A DNA stretch of 6,684 nt from Deltaproteobacteria bacterium (GCA_030596405.1 JAUVKB010000119.1:1-6684), one strand, 5' to 3'. Counted from the first letter of the stretch, positions 1-6,645 are shown. Notes: generated by a model not told the origin, from the letters alone. Translations and numbers: made by a program.

Positions 1-2729
1 AGGCCGACCTGGGAATCGATTCCATCAAACGCGTGGAGATCCTTTCGGCAATGGAAGAAAAAATACCGCAACTTCCACCTGTCCCCCCTGAAATCATGGG
101 CACCTTGAAAACCCTGGGTCAAATCGTCGACTTTTTATCAAAAACACCGGAAACATATAATCAGACAACCGATGATATATCATTAACCAATCGTCATATA
201 AATACAAAACCGGATAAAGATTCAGGTAAAAAATCAGGCAAAAATTTAACAGATACAACAGATTTTATTGATAGCCCTATTGAAGGTGTTATTGAGAAAA
301 ATATTGTAAAAGTGGTCAAAACGCCTCTATCTAAAGGCAAAAAAATAATAATCCCGGATAATAGAAAGATCCTTGTCACAAATGACGGAACCGGCCTTTC
401 AAAAGCGATAATCGATGAGTTTGCATCTTTAAATATCGATGCCGCTCTTGTCTCCCGCAATGATTTAATTAATAAAAACAATCTGCCGCGCACAGGCGGG
501 CTGATAATTATACCTGATAATGAACTTATCCGTAAAACCGGTTTATGTAATAGTGATATCACATTTTTAGAAGATGCTTTTTTATTCACAAAATCGGCCG
601 CCGAAGATCTTATCGATTCAGCCTCTGAAGGGGGCGCCATATTTGCGACAATAACCAGGCTTGACGGCGCTTTTGGATTTAAAGGCCAAAGTATAACAAA
701 TCCGATACAGGGCGGACTTGCCGGACTTGCAAAAACCGCTTCGATTGAATGGGAAAAAGTAAGGTGCCGCGCAATAGACATTACGCCTGACCGATCTGAC
801 CAGTCTGGTCAGTCTGATAAAAAAAACTATAAAGATATTGCAAAAGCCGTTGTTGCCGAACTCCTAAACTTTGATCCTTTAAGTCCTGTTGAAGTCGGCC
901 TGGATCGAGGCTTGCGATTTACGCTCAAACTTGAGCCCTTGCCTTATAAGAAAGAACAGAAAGGGGAAATAAATATCAACGGGGATGACGTCGTCGTGAT
1001 TACCGGAGGCGCAAGAGGCATTACGGCCAGGGCTGCCCAGGCGATTGCTCAACATACCAAACAGTATGCAAAACAACCCACCCTCCTGCTTCTTGGAAGA
1101 TCCCCATCCCCGTCACCTGAGCCTGACTGGCTTGTTCCGCTGGAAGATGAAGCAGAGATAAAAAGAGCGATCCTTAAAAACGAATTTAGCGATGTTAATC
1201 CCTCTCCCGTGCAAATCGAGAAAAAATTTCAAAGGTTCATGGCAAGCCGTGAAATCACAAGAAACCTTGAAAAATTGGAAAAAGACGGGTCCACAGTAAT
1301 TTACGAATCGGTTGATATCAGGAACTTAGACAGCGTTAATTCAATCCTTGAGAAAGTGCGATCGTCTCACGGCTCTATATCAGCTATCATTCATGGAGCA
1401 GGCATCCTTGAAGACCGTCTGATTATAGATAAAACAGATGAGCAGTTTAATACTGTTTTAGGCACCAAGGTAAAGGGGCTTTATGTTCTTCTTGAAGCTA
1501 CAAAATCAGACAGGCTCAATTATATTATCCTTTTTTCATCGATAAGCGCCAGGATGGGAAATAAAGGGCAGGTCGATTATGCAATGGCCAATGAGGTTTT
1601 AAACAAGACAGCCCGCCGTCTATCAATAACGCGGCCGGACTGCAAAACCGTATCCATCAACTGGGGCCCCTGGGATGGAGGCATGGTAACACCCGCACTG
1701 AAACGGGAATTTATTCGAAAGAAAATAGGTTTAATCCCGATGGATATTGGGGCAAAGTGTATGCTTTACGAAATGATGGGGGATAAAAACGGGCAGGTTG
1801 AAGTAATTGTCGGCGCAAATATTGTCCCGAAAAAAGAAAAACTTTCTCTTACTTTCAAACGTGATATCGACGTTGACAACCATCCTGTTTTAGGTTCTCA
1901 CATTCTCGGCGGAAAACCCGTGGTCCCGTTTGCTCTCATGTCTGAATGGATCGGCCACAGTGCGCTTCATGAAAATCCGGGTCTTTTCTTATACGGTATT
2001 GATGACATGCGGCTTTTAAAAGGGATACGCCTGAACAAAGCGAAAAAAACCATCCGCCTGCTGGCGGGCAAGGCCAGAAAAAAAGGCGCGGTTTTTGAAG
2101 TCGACGTTGAAATCAGGGACGGCATAAAAAACGGCGCGCAGATAGTCCATTCAAGAGCAAAAGCGATTCTGGCAAATAATCTGTCAAAGCCCCCTGAATT
2201 TAAAAAGCCCGAATTTAAAAAACCCGAATTTAAAAAATTAGGTCAATTTGATTTAAAAAATTATAATAGAAGTGTCGACGAAATATACGAAAAAATCCTT
2301 TTCCACGGCACCAAACTGCACGGGATTAAAAAAATAATCGGGTATTCTTCTTTTGGGATGACGGCTGAAATATTATCCGCACCGGCTCCGGAAAACTGGA
2401 TGTCAGGCCCTGCAAGAAGCAGTTGGATCAGTGATCCGCTTGCCCTTGATTCTGCTTTTCAGATAGCCAGTTTATGGTGTTATGAGGAAACAGGGTCTGT
2501 ATCACTTCCAAGTTACTGCGCCAGTTACCGGCAATATCGAACACAATTTCCGGATAAAGGGGTTATCGTTATGTTGGAAGTTACCAAAGTAACAAAACAT
2601 AAAATGCAGGGAAATTTTACGTTCATCGATCCGGACAATCTTGTCATAGCTTCTATCAAGGGATACGAGGCGGTGATCGATACGTCGCTTAACAAGGCGT
2701 TTAAATTCCGCAATGACGTTGCAGTATAA
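1..2729 (+). CDS. PUFA-synthase-like type I polyketide synthase, C-terminal part (ACP-KR-DH), 5' end outside window
   Basis: This is the open C-terminal end of an iterative multidomain synthase related to PfaA, the subunit that elongates and reduces acyl chains on tandem ACPs in the cytoplasm. The first full codon is at base 3; residue numbers count from there. Residues 1-20 are the phosphopantetheine site of an ACP (DLGIDSIKRVEIL; attachment serine is residue 7). After a polar linker, residues ~110-265 look like the structural half of a ketoreductase (PIQGGLAGLAKTASIEW). The catalytic half has the NADPH motif TGGARGI (334-340), Lys489, Ser513, Tyr526, Asn530 and a NWGPWDGG stretch. A double-hotdog dehydratase follows, with HxxxGxxxxP (His633-Pro642) and DxxxQ (Asp816/Gln820), so both reductive domains look active. 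KS, AT and further ACPs are expected upstream. A GTG at base 33 is an internal codon, not the start. The DUF4301 gene lies 36 bases downstream. The exact lipid product cannot be read from this fragment. Confidence 0.9.
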   Translation, partial: ADLGIDSIKRVEILSAMEEKIPQLPPVPPEIMGTLKTLGQIVDFLSKTPETYNQTTDDISLTNRHINTKPDKDSGKKSGKNLTDTTDFIDSPIEGVIEKNIVKVVKTPLSKGKKIIIPDNRKILVTNDGTGLSKAIIDEFASLNIDAALVSRNDLINKNNLPRTGGLIIIPDNELIRKTGLCNSDITFLEDAFLFTKSAAEDLIDSASEGGAIFATITRLDGAFGFKGQSITNPIQGGLAGLAKTASIEWEKVRCRAIDITPDRSDQSGQSDKKNYKDIAKAVVAELLNFDPLSPVEVGLDRGLRFTLKLEPLPYKKEQKGEININGDDVVVITGGARGITARAAQAIAQHTKQYAKQPTLLLLGRSPSPSPEPDWLVPLEDEAEIKRAILKNEFSDVNPSPVQIEKKFQRFMASREITRNLEKLEKDGSTVIYESVDIRNLDSVNSILEKVRSSHGSISAIIHGAGILEDRLIIDKTDEQFNTVLGTKVKGLYVLLEATKSDRLNYIILFSSISARMGNKGQVDYAMANEVLNKTARRLSITRPDCKTVSINWGPWDGGMVTPALKREFIRKKIGLIPMDIGAKCMLYEMMGDKNGQVEVIVGANIVPKKEKLSLTFKRDIDVDNHPVLGSHILGGKPVVPFALMSEWIGHSALHENPGLFLYGIDDMRLLKGIRLNKAKKTIRLLAGKARKKGAVFEVDVEIRDGIKNGAQIVHSRAKAILANNLSKPPEFKKPEFKKPEFKKLGQFDLKNYNRSVDEIYEKILFHGTKLHGIKKIIGYSSFGMTAEILSAPAPENWMSGPARSSWISDPLALDSAFQIASLWCYEETGSVSLPSYCASYRQYRTQFPDKGVIVMLEVTKVTKHKMQGNFTFIDPDNLVIASIKGYEAVIDTSLNKAFKFRNDVAV
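789..815 (+). repeat. In-frame 9-base tandem repeat, three units, in the ketoreductase structural half
   Basis: Three imperfect 9-base units (gaccgatct, gaccagtct, ggtcagtct) encode DRS-DQS-GQS, immediately after the conserved AIDITP strand of the KR structural subdomain. The stretch also contains a perfect 8-bp inverted repeat, ctgaccag/ctggtcag at 796-812, with a one-base centre. It is most simply a surface loop lengthened by slippage; no regulatory role is claimed. Confidence 0.7.
2193..2237 (+). repeat. In-frame 15-base tandem repeat, three units, encoding PEFKK x3
   Basis: Three consecutive 15-base units, nearly identical (differences at the third bases of the proline and lysine codons), encode PEFKK three times. 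They sit between the first hotdog (ending SRAKAILAN) and the second hotdog (beginning near the IYEKILFHGTKLHGI stretch), so they form the charged inter-hotdog linker of the dehydratase. Slippage expansion that keeps the frame is the simplest origin. Confidence 0.85.
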
Positions 2730-2765
2730 TTATCAAAACACGGTTTATAACGGAGAAAAACTTTA

Positions 2766-4352
2766 ATGAACAATTTTTCATTCAGCAAAACCGACCGGCT
2801 GCAAATGGAGCGTTCAGGCATTTTGGAAGAACAGGTTCAAAACCAAATCGCAATCTTTCAGAAAGCATCCTGCTTTATGCAACTGAAACGGGCCTGCAGT
2901 GTCGGAGACGGGATTCAAACAATCGATAGCGGGGAAACGGAAAAGTATTTGCAAATTCATCGTAATGCCGCGGATGCGGGCCGTTTCTTAAAATTTGTTC
3001 CGGCCTCGGGCGCGGCAACCAGGATGTTTAAACTTCTTTTCAAGATATACCGGCAGCCTGAAAGCTTGAAATATAAAGAAATTGCAGTAAAAGCAAAAAA
3101 GGGGGAATCTGATGCCCGTAACCTTCTTGAGTTTATCAATGAAATCGGAAAATTTGCTTTTTTTAAAGCGCTCAAAAACAAGATGGGGGATAACGGACAC
3201 ATCATAGGAGATGAAGTCGAAAATAAACCTGTCCATGATATCCTGGAATATATTCTCACAGATAAAGGTCTTGATTACGGTTCTTTTCCAAAAGGATTAC
3301 TGCCGTTTCATCAATATCCCGATCAATATCCTGGAGAAAATCGCACGGCATTTGAAGAACACCTGGTGGAAGCAGCTCATTATGTAAAGGATAAATATGG
3401 AAGATGCCGGCTTCACTTCACCATCTCCGCTGATCATGAAAAAAAGTTTCAGCAGCTTCTAAAAAGTGTGAAACCCGTTTATGAAAAGCGATACGACGTT
3501 ACTTATGATGTATCCTTTTCGACTCAAAAAGACTCGACCGATACCATTGCGGTCGATTCCGACAATAACCCGTTTAGAGATAATGACGGCCGTCTTGTTT
3601 TCAGACCCGCAGGGCACGGCGCACTTCTGGAAAATCTTAACGACCTTAAAGGAGATCTGATCTACATAAAAAACATAGACAACGTCGTTCCGGATCATCT
3701 TAAAACCTCGACTATACTATGGAAAAAAATTCTGGGCGGTTATCTGGTAGAAATTCAGGAATCTGTTCGCAATTATTTAAGCAGGTTGAAAAAAAACAAT
3801 CATCAAAAACTCCTGCAAGATGCGGCCGCCTTTATCCAGGAAAAACTCTTTATTGTATTGCCGGAAACCTATAACGGCTGGAATCTGCAAGAAAAACAAA
3901 ATTTTTTAATTAAAAAATTAAACAGGCCGATACGTGTATGCGGTATGGTTAAAAATGTGGGCGAACCCGGAGGAGGGCCTTTTTGGGTTGAAGAAAAAGA
4001 CAAAACAGTCTCTATGCAGATAATTGAAAGCGCTCAAATCGATTTTAATGTTACACAGCAAAACAGTTTATGGAACACCGCAACCCACTTCAACCCTGTG
4101 GACCTGGTATGCGCCGTAAAAAATGATGAAAACGAGCCTTTTAATTTAAAAAACTATACTGATCCGGAAGCGGTTTTTATTTCCCAAAAAACTAAGGACG
4201 GTAAAAACCTTAAAGCATTGGAACTGCCCGGGCTCTGGAACGGGTCGATGTCAAACTGGATCACCCTTTTTGTGGAGGTTCCCAAAATAACCTTTAATCC
4301 GGTCAAAACAATAAATGACCTTCTCAGGCCTGAACATCAACCGGCTTCATAA
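2766..4352 (+). CDS. DUF4301 family protein, probable UGPase-like nucleotidyltransferase
   Basis: This 528-residue protein matches my recollection of the DUF4301 family (VGDGI at 47-50, FVPASGAATRMFK at 77-89, KGLLPFH at 176-182, HFTISADHEKKF at 217-228), at about the usual family length. No signal peptide or membrane span is visible, so it is probably cytoplasmic. Its motifs follow the order seen in UTP-sugar pyrophosphorylases: PASGAATRM (79-87) for the nucleotide loop GGxGT, RPAGHGALLENL (280-291) for PPGHGD, IKNIDN (301-306) for the metal-binding SNxDNL, ESAQID (421-426) for LEIAQ, NTATHFNPVDLV (437-448) for NTNNLWxNL, and VPKITFNPVKTINDLL (505-520) for the catalytic-lysine motif RFLPVKTTSDLL. 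An NTP + sugar-phosphate reaction is therefore plausible but is inference. Start ATG 2766 has GGAG at 2752-2755. It probably shares a transcript with the synthase upstream, since only 36 bases separate them and I see no terminator. Confidence 0.85.
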   Translation: MNNFSFSKTDRLQMERSGILEEQVQNQIAIFQKASCFMQLKRACSVGDGIQTIDSGETEKYLQIHRNAADAGRFLKFVPASGAATRMFKLLFKIYRQPESLKYKEIAVKAKKGESDARNLLEFINEIGKFAFFKALKNKMGDNGHIIGDEVENKPVHDILEYILTDKGLDYGSFPKGLLPFHQYPDQYPGENRTAFEEHLVEAAHYVKDKYGRCRLHFTISADHEKKFQQLLKSVKPVYEKRYDVTYDVSFSTQKDSTDTIAVDSDNNPFRDNDGRLVFRPAGHGALLENLNDLKGDLIYIKNIDNVVPDHLKTSTILWKKILGGYLVEIQESVRNYLSRLKKNNHQKLLQDAAAFIQEKLFIVLPETYNGWNLQEKQNFLIKKLNRPIRVCGMVKNVGEPGGGPFWVEEKDKTVSMQIIESAQIDFNVTQQNSLWNTATHFNPVDLVCAVKNDENEPFNLKNYTDPEAVFISQKTKDGKNLKALELPGLWNGSMSNWITLFVEVPKITFNPVKTINDLLRPEHQPAS

Positions 4353-4373
4353 ACAGGTACGTAACGGCTATAA

Positions 4374-4530
4374 GGGAACTTCCAAAAAATATACCCATCC
4401 TGCTTGCCCTTTTGCCCATCTTCTACGTTGCAATAACATGCACATAGCTCGCTATGCACCTGCCATCACGCCTTGAAGACGAACAAAAGTTCTGCACGCG
4501 ATATGGGCATATTATTTTCTTTCAGTTCCC
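4374..4530. repeat. 157-bp imperfect palindrome, MITE-like, with perfect 7-bp terminal inverted repeats
   Basis: The outer ends are gggaact (4374-4380) and agttccc (4524-4530). Inside them, atatacccat (4389-4398) pairs imperfectly with atgggcatat (4503-4512), cttttgcccatcttc (4409-4423) pairs with gaagacgaacaaaag (4475-4489) at 12 of 15 positions, and the apex is catagc-tc-gctatg (4443-4456). Both flanks read TAA (4371-4373 and 4531-4533), which could be a 3-bp target duplication. No ORF of note lies inside. It has no T-tract, so it is not a classical terminator. It resembles the dispersed palindromic repeats of deltaproteobacterial genomes, but copy number cannot be seen from a single window. 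Most mismatches on the + strand are A/C pairs, which become G-U wobbles in RNA of the minus strand. Confidence 0.7.
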
Positions 4531-4564
4531 TAAATACAAATTTCTTGTAATAAATTTGTATTTA
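4531..4564. promoter_or_regulatory. Perfect 13-bp inverted repeat, candidate operator of the acyl-CoA dehydrogenase gene
   Basis: The left arm taaatacaaattt (4531-4543) and right arm aaatttgtattta (4552-4564) are exact reverse complements around the 8-base spacer cttgtaat. The right arm falls where the -35 region would be for the TATAAT at 4582-4587. A dimeric repressor bound here could therefore block that promoter. The regulator family is unknown. The arms are AT-rich and no T-run follows, so a terminator is unlikely. The left arm starts at the base after the 157-bp palindrome ends. Confidence 0.5.
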
Positions 4565-4599
4565 TGACATAAATTTAAGTTTATAATAAATTTTATACT
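4559..4599 (+). promoter_or_regulatory. Candidate promoter of the acyl-CoA dehydrogenase gene
   Basis: A perfect -10 hexamer TATAAT lies at 4582-4587, with a second -10-like TATACT at 4594-4599. No good -35 sits at the right distance: ATGACA at 4564-4569 is 12 bases before TATAAT and 24 before TATACT. The region is very AT-rich. Starting from TATAAT the leader would be about 55 bases. The AT-rich background lowers confidence. Confidence 0.4.
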
Positions 4600-4636
4600 A
4601 AAAATATTTAGTTTGGCTTGTAACCATAAAACGTAT

Positions 4637-4642
4637 AGGGGG
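4637..4642 (+). promoter_or_regulatory. Ribosome binding site that fixes the acyl-CoA dehydrogenase start
   Basis: AGGGGG lies six bases before ATG 4649. It decides against the in-frame TTG at 4613, which would add 12 residues (MACNHKTYRGLK) that do not resemble the family's N-terminus. Confidence 0.75.
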
Positions 4643-4648
4643 TTAAAA

Positions 4649-5803
4649 ATGGATTTTGAACTTACAAAATCACAAAAGGAAATTCAAAAAGCTGCCAGAG
4701 ACTTCGCAAAGGGTGAATTTGACAAAGATCTTGCGCTTGAACTGGATAAAACGCACGGATACCCGAAGGAAATCTGGCAAAAAGCCGGTGAGCTTGGGTT
4801 TATCGGCATGCATTACCCGGAAGCCTATTCCGGGCAAGGCCTTGGAGTGCTTGAAAATATCATTGTTGCTGAAGAGTTCTGCCGAAAAGATTCTACCATC
4901 GGAAGCGCGTTAATACTTGCCAGCTTTGCTTCCGAATGCCTTTTACGCTTTGCCAGTGAAGAATTAAAAGAAAAATTTCTCCCGCCCGTAGCAGAAGGAC
5001 AGATGCTTTCCGGAGGCGCTTTTACAGAACCTGATCATGGTTCAGACATTACTTCTTTGAATACAACGGCGGTAAAAGAGGGGGATGAATGGGTTATAAA
5101 CGGCACTAAAACTTTCATTACAAACGGTGGAATGGCGGGCTTCTACAGCGTCCTGTGCCAGACTGACGCAGACAGCAAACCACCGTACAGGGGCATCAGC
5201 ATGATTCTTGTGGAAGCGGACCGTGAAGGAGTTTCATCTGCTGACGTTGGAGAAAAAATGGGCATCCACATGCTGGCAACATCTGAGTTAGTCTTTAACA
5301 ACGTACGTGTTCCCGCCTCAAATCTTATCGGAAAAGAAGGAAAAGGTTTTTATCAGGTGCTTGAATTTTTTGATGAAAGCAGGGTATTAATTGCTGCGCA
5401 GGGACTTGGAATAGCCCAGGGCGCTTTTGATCGCGCTTTGGATTATGTAAAGCAGAGAGAGCAGTTCGGGAAAAAAATCGCCCAATTTCAGGTGACCCAA
5501 CATAAACTCGCAGATATGGCTACAAAAATCGAGCTTGCCCGGCTTATTACCTACAAGGCCGCATGGAACTATGACAAAGGCCGGATCGATCCTAAATTAA
5601 CATCAATGGCCAAAATGTTTGCCGCCAGAACCGCCGTTGAAGTTGCGGATGAAGCGATTCAGCTGCTTGGTGGATATGGCTATATGACTGAGTACGAGGT
5701 TGAACGTTTCTACCGCGACGCCAAGATTACAGAGATTTATGAGGGTACAAAGGAGATCCAGAAAAATACAATCGCAAGCGCAGTTGTCGGAAAAATTAAA
5801 TAG
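4649..5803 (+). CDS. Acyl-CoA dehydrogenase (FAD-dependent, short/medium-chain type)
   Basis: This complete 384-residue protein is at the normal length of the acyl-CoA dehydrogenase family, soluble homotetrameric flavoenzymes that introduce an alpha-beta double bond into an acyl-CoA and pass electrons to ETF. Visible signatures are the N-terminal helical domain (MDFELTKSQKEIQKAARDFA), the FAD/substrate-binding motif FTEPDHGSDI (125-134), FITNG (156-160), the C-terminal QREQFGKKIAQFQ (269-281), QLLGGYGYMTEY (338-349), and RDAKITEIYEGT with the expected catalytic base Glu365. The second alanine of the usual EPDAGSD is histidine here. The Glu in IYEGT places it with short/medium/branched-chain enzymes rather than with glutaryl-CoA dehydrogenase-like members; the substrate cannot be fixed from sequence. 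Its own AT-rich promoter, inverted repeat and downstream terminator suggest a monocistronic, separately regulated gene. ATG 4649 was chosen for the AGGGGG six bases upstream. Confidence 0.95.
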   Translation: MDFELTKSQKEIQKAARDFAKGEFDKDLALELDKTHGYPKEIWQKAGELGFIGMHYPEAYSGQGLGVLENIIVAEEFCRKDSTIGSALILASFASECLLRFASEELKEKFLPPVAEGQMLSGGAFTEPDHGSDITSLNTTAVKEGDEWVINGTKTFITNGGMAGFYSVLCQTDADSKPPYRGISMILVEADREGVSSADVGEKMGIHMLATSELVFNNVRVPASNLIGKEGKGFYQVLEFFDESRVLIAAQGLGIAQGAFDRALDYVKQREQFGKKIAQFQVTQHKLADMATKIELARLITYKAAWNYDKGRIDPKLTSMAKMFAARTAVEVADEAIQLLGGYGYMTEYEVERFYRDAKITEIYEGTKEIQKNTIASAVVGKIK

Positions 5804-5811
5804 AACAGACT

Positions 5812-5851
5812 AATAAGCCCATAAGATTTGCTCTTACGGGCTTATTTTTTT
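5812..5851 (+). terminator. Rho-independent terminator of the acyl-CoA dehydrogenase gene
   Basis: aataagccc (5812-5820) pairs perfectly with gggcttatt (5838-5846). The stem continues inward as ataag/cttac with one mismatch around the loop atttgct. The right arm runs into seven T residues (5845-5851). It begins eight bases after the stop codon. Confidence 0.92.
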
Positions 5852-5926
5852 CTATATTCTGTACCCGGATTTCTCACGACTTTGATTCGTTTATTTGCAA
5901 GGCATATTTGCCCGATTTCCGTGTCA

Positions 5927-6604
5927 TTATTGCCCCGCGACATCTCTGCCGCAATGCTTGCAGACCTTGGCTCTTTTTTTTATGATTTCAGCGCAAAAGG
6001 GGCATTCCCTGGTAAAATATCTTTCATGGATCTTTTTTACAGCCTTTCCGACCTCTTCCTGAAGAATCCTGTTGCCGAGTTTGAGACTTCTAATCGGTTC
6101 GATAGCTTCCAGATCTCCGATGTCTCCGATCATCTCAGCTGCTTTCAACCTTACCCGCGCAGGTTCAGTGGCATCAAGGAGCAGTTTTAAAACCGCAGGC
6201 GTATCTTTTGACAGGTAACAATCAGCAAGGATGGAAAATCCTTTTTTAATAGCTTCTTTCAGCAGTTCCTGCTCCAACAATACCTGTTCATCTATAACCT
6301 GACCTTTTGCTCCCATTGGGCTGAAAACAGGGATGCATTCAAACTGCTCTGTTCCCGGGTAACACATGCACCTGTAAGAAGCGCTATGTGCATAATTTTC
6401 TTTAATGTTATCCCAACCCTGCTTATACATTGGGCATTCATCGTTAAAGCATAGAAAAAGATAAGGGGTGCCCCAGCCGAGGCCGTCGCCTACGGGAACA
6501 GGAGGAACTTCCCAAAGATTCATTTCCATACCACAGTTCGGACATTTAGGTTTTTTTTCGGAAAGTATTTTTTCCAGAACCTCTTCTTTAGTTTCAAAAG
6601 CCAT
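5927..6604 (-). CDS. Zinc-ribbon / HEAT-like / zinc-ribbon protein of unknown function
   Basis: This 225-residue soluble protein has no signal peptide or membrane span. After a short helical N-terminus, CPNC (Cys21/Cys24) and CFNDEC (Cys52/Cys57) form a likely zinc site, with a further CMC and Cys90 nearby; the region between is rich in Trp, Gly and Pro (WEVPPVPVGDGLGWG). Residues ~105-192 are helical, with a HEAT-like unit (ARVRLKAAEMIGDIGDLEAIEPI, spanning 149-171). The C-terminus is a compact zinc ribbon, CPFCAEIIKKRAKVCKHCG (Cys201, 204, 215, 218), of a type common at the ends of bacterial proteins. Zinc binding and a protein- or nucleic-acid-binding scaffold role are inferred; no enzymatic motif was seen. 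ATG 6604 was chosen because GGAGGT lies six bases upstream; the in-frame TTG at 6610 abuts that site. The gene converges on the acyl-CoA dehydrogenase gene, and I see only a weak hairpin (ggcatatttgcc, 5901-5912) after its stop. Confidence 0.85.
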   Translation of the reverse strand: MAFETKEEVLEKILSEKKPKCPNCGMEMNLWEVPPVPVGDGLGWGTPYLFLCFNDECPMYKQGWDNIKENYAHSASYRCMCYPGTEQFECIPVFSPMGAKGQVIDEQVLLEQELLKEAIKKGFSILADCYLSKDTPAVLKLLLDATEPARVRLKAAEMIGDIGDLEAIEPIRSLKLGNRILQEEVGKAVKKIHERYFTRECPFCAEIIKKRAKVCKHCGRDVAGQ

Positions 6605-6610
6605 TTTCAA

Positions 6611-6616
6611 ACCTCC
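6611..6616 (-). promoter_or_regulatory. Ribosome binding site that fixes the start of the zinc-ribbon/HEAT gene
   Basis: On the minus strand GGAGGT lies six bases before ATG 6604. The upstream in-frame TTG at 6610 touches this site directly, so it cannot be used efficiently. Confidence 0.85.
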
Positions 6617-6645
6617 ATTTCAAACAGGCCGGCACAGCAAAAGTG

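Noticed and set aside
194..781. Minus-strand 195-residue open frame
   Set aside because: It is antisense to the KR structural half, has no recognisable family, and its codons simply mirror the real gene.
33..2729. GTG at 33 as the start of the synthase gene
   Set aside because: The frame is open to base 3, and residues before it form the ACP serine motif DLGIDSIKRVEIL; the gene continues from outside the window.
4374..4530. CRISPR repeat or intrinsic terminator reading of the palindrome
   Set aside because: There is only one unit with no spacers, and no T-tract follows on either strand.
4613..4648. N-terminal extension of the acyl-CoA dehydrogenase from TTG 4613
   Set aside because: It spans the AGGGGG ribosome site and adds residues foreign to the family.
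5901..5912. Terminator for the zinc-ribbon/HEAT gene
   Set aside because: ggcatatttgcc gives only a 4-bp stem and no clear T-run follows on the minus strand.
5828..6190. Plus-strand 120-residue open frame
   Set aside because: It begins inside the terminator hairpin and is antisense to the zinc-ribbon/HEAT gene, whose zinc motifs and ribosome site are convincing.
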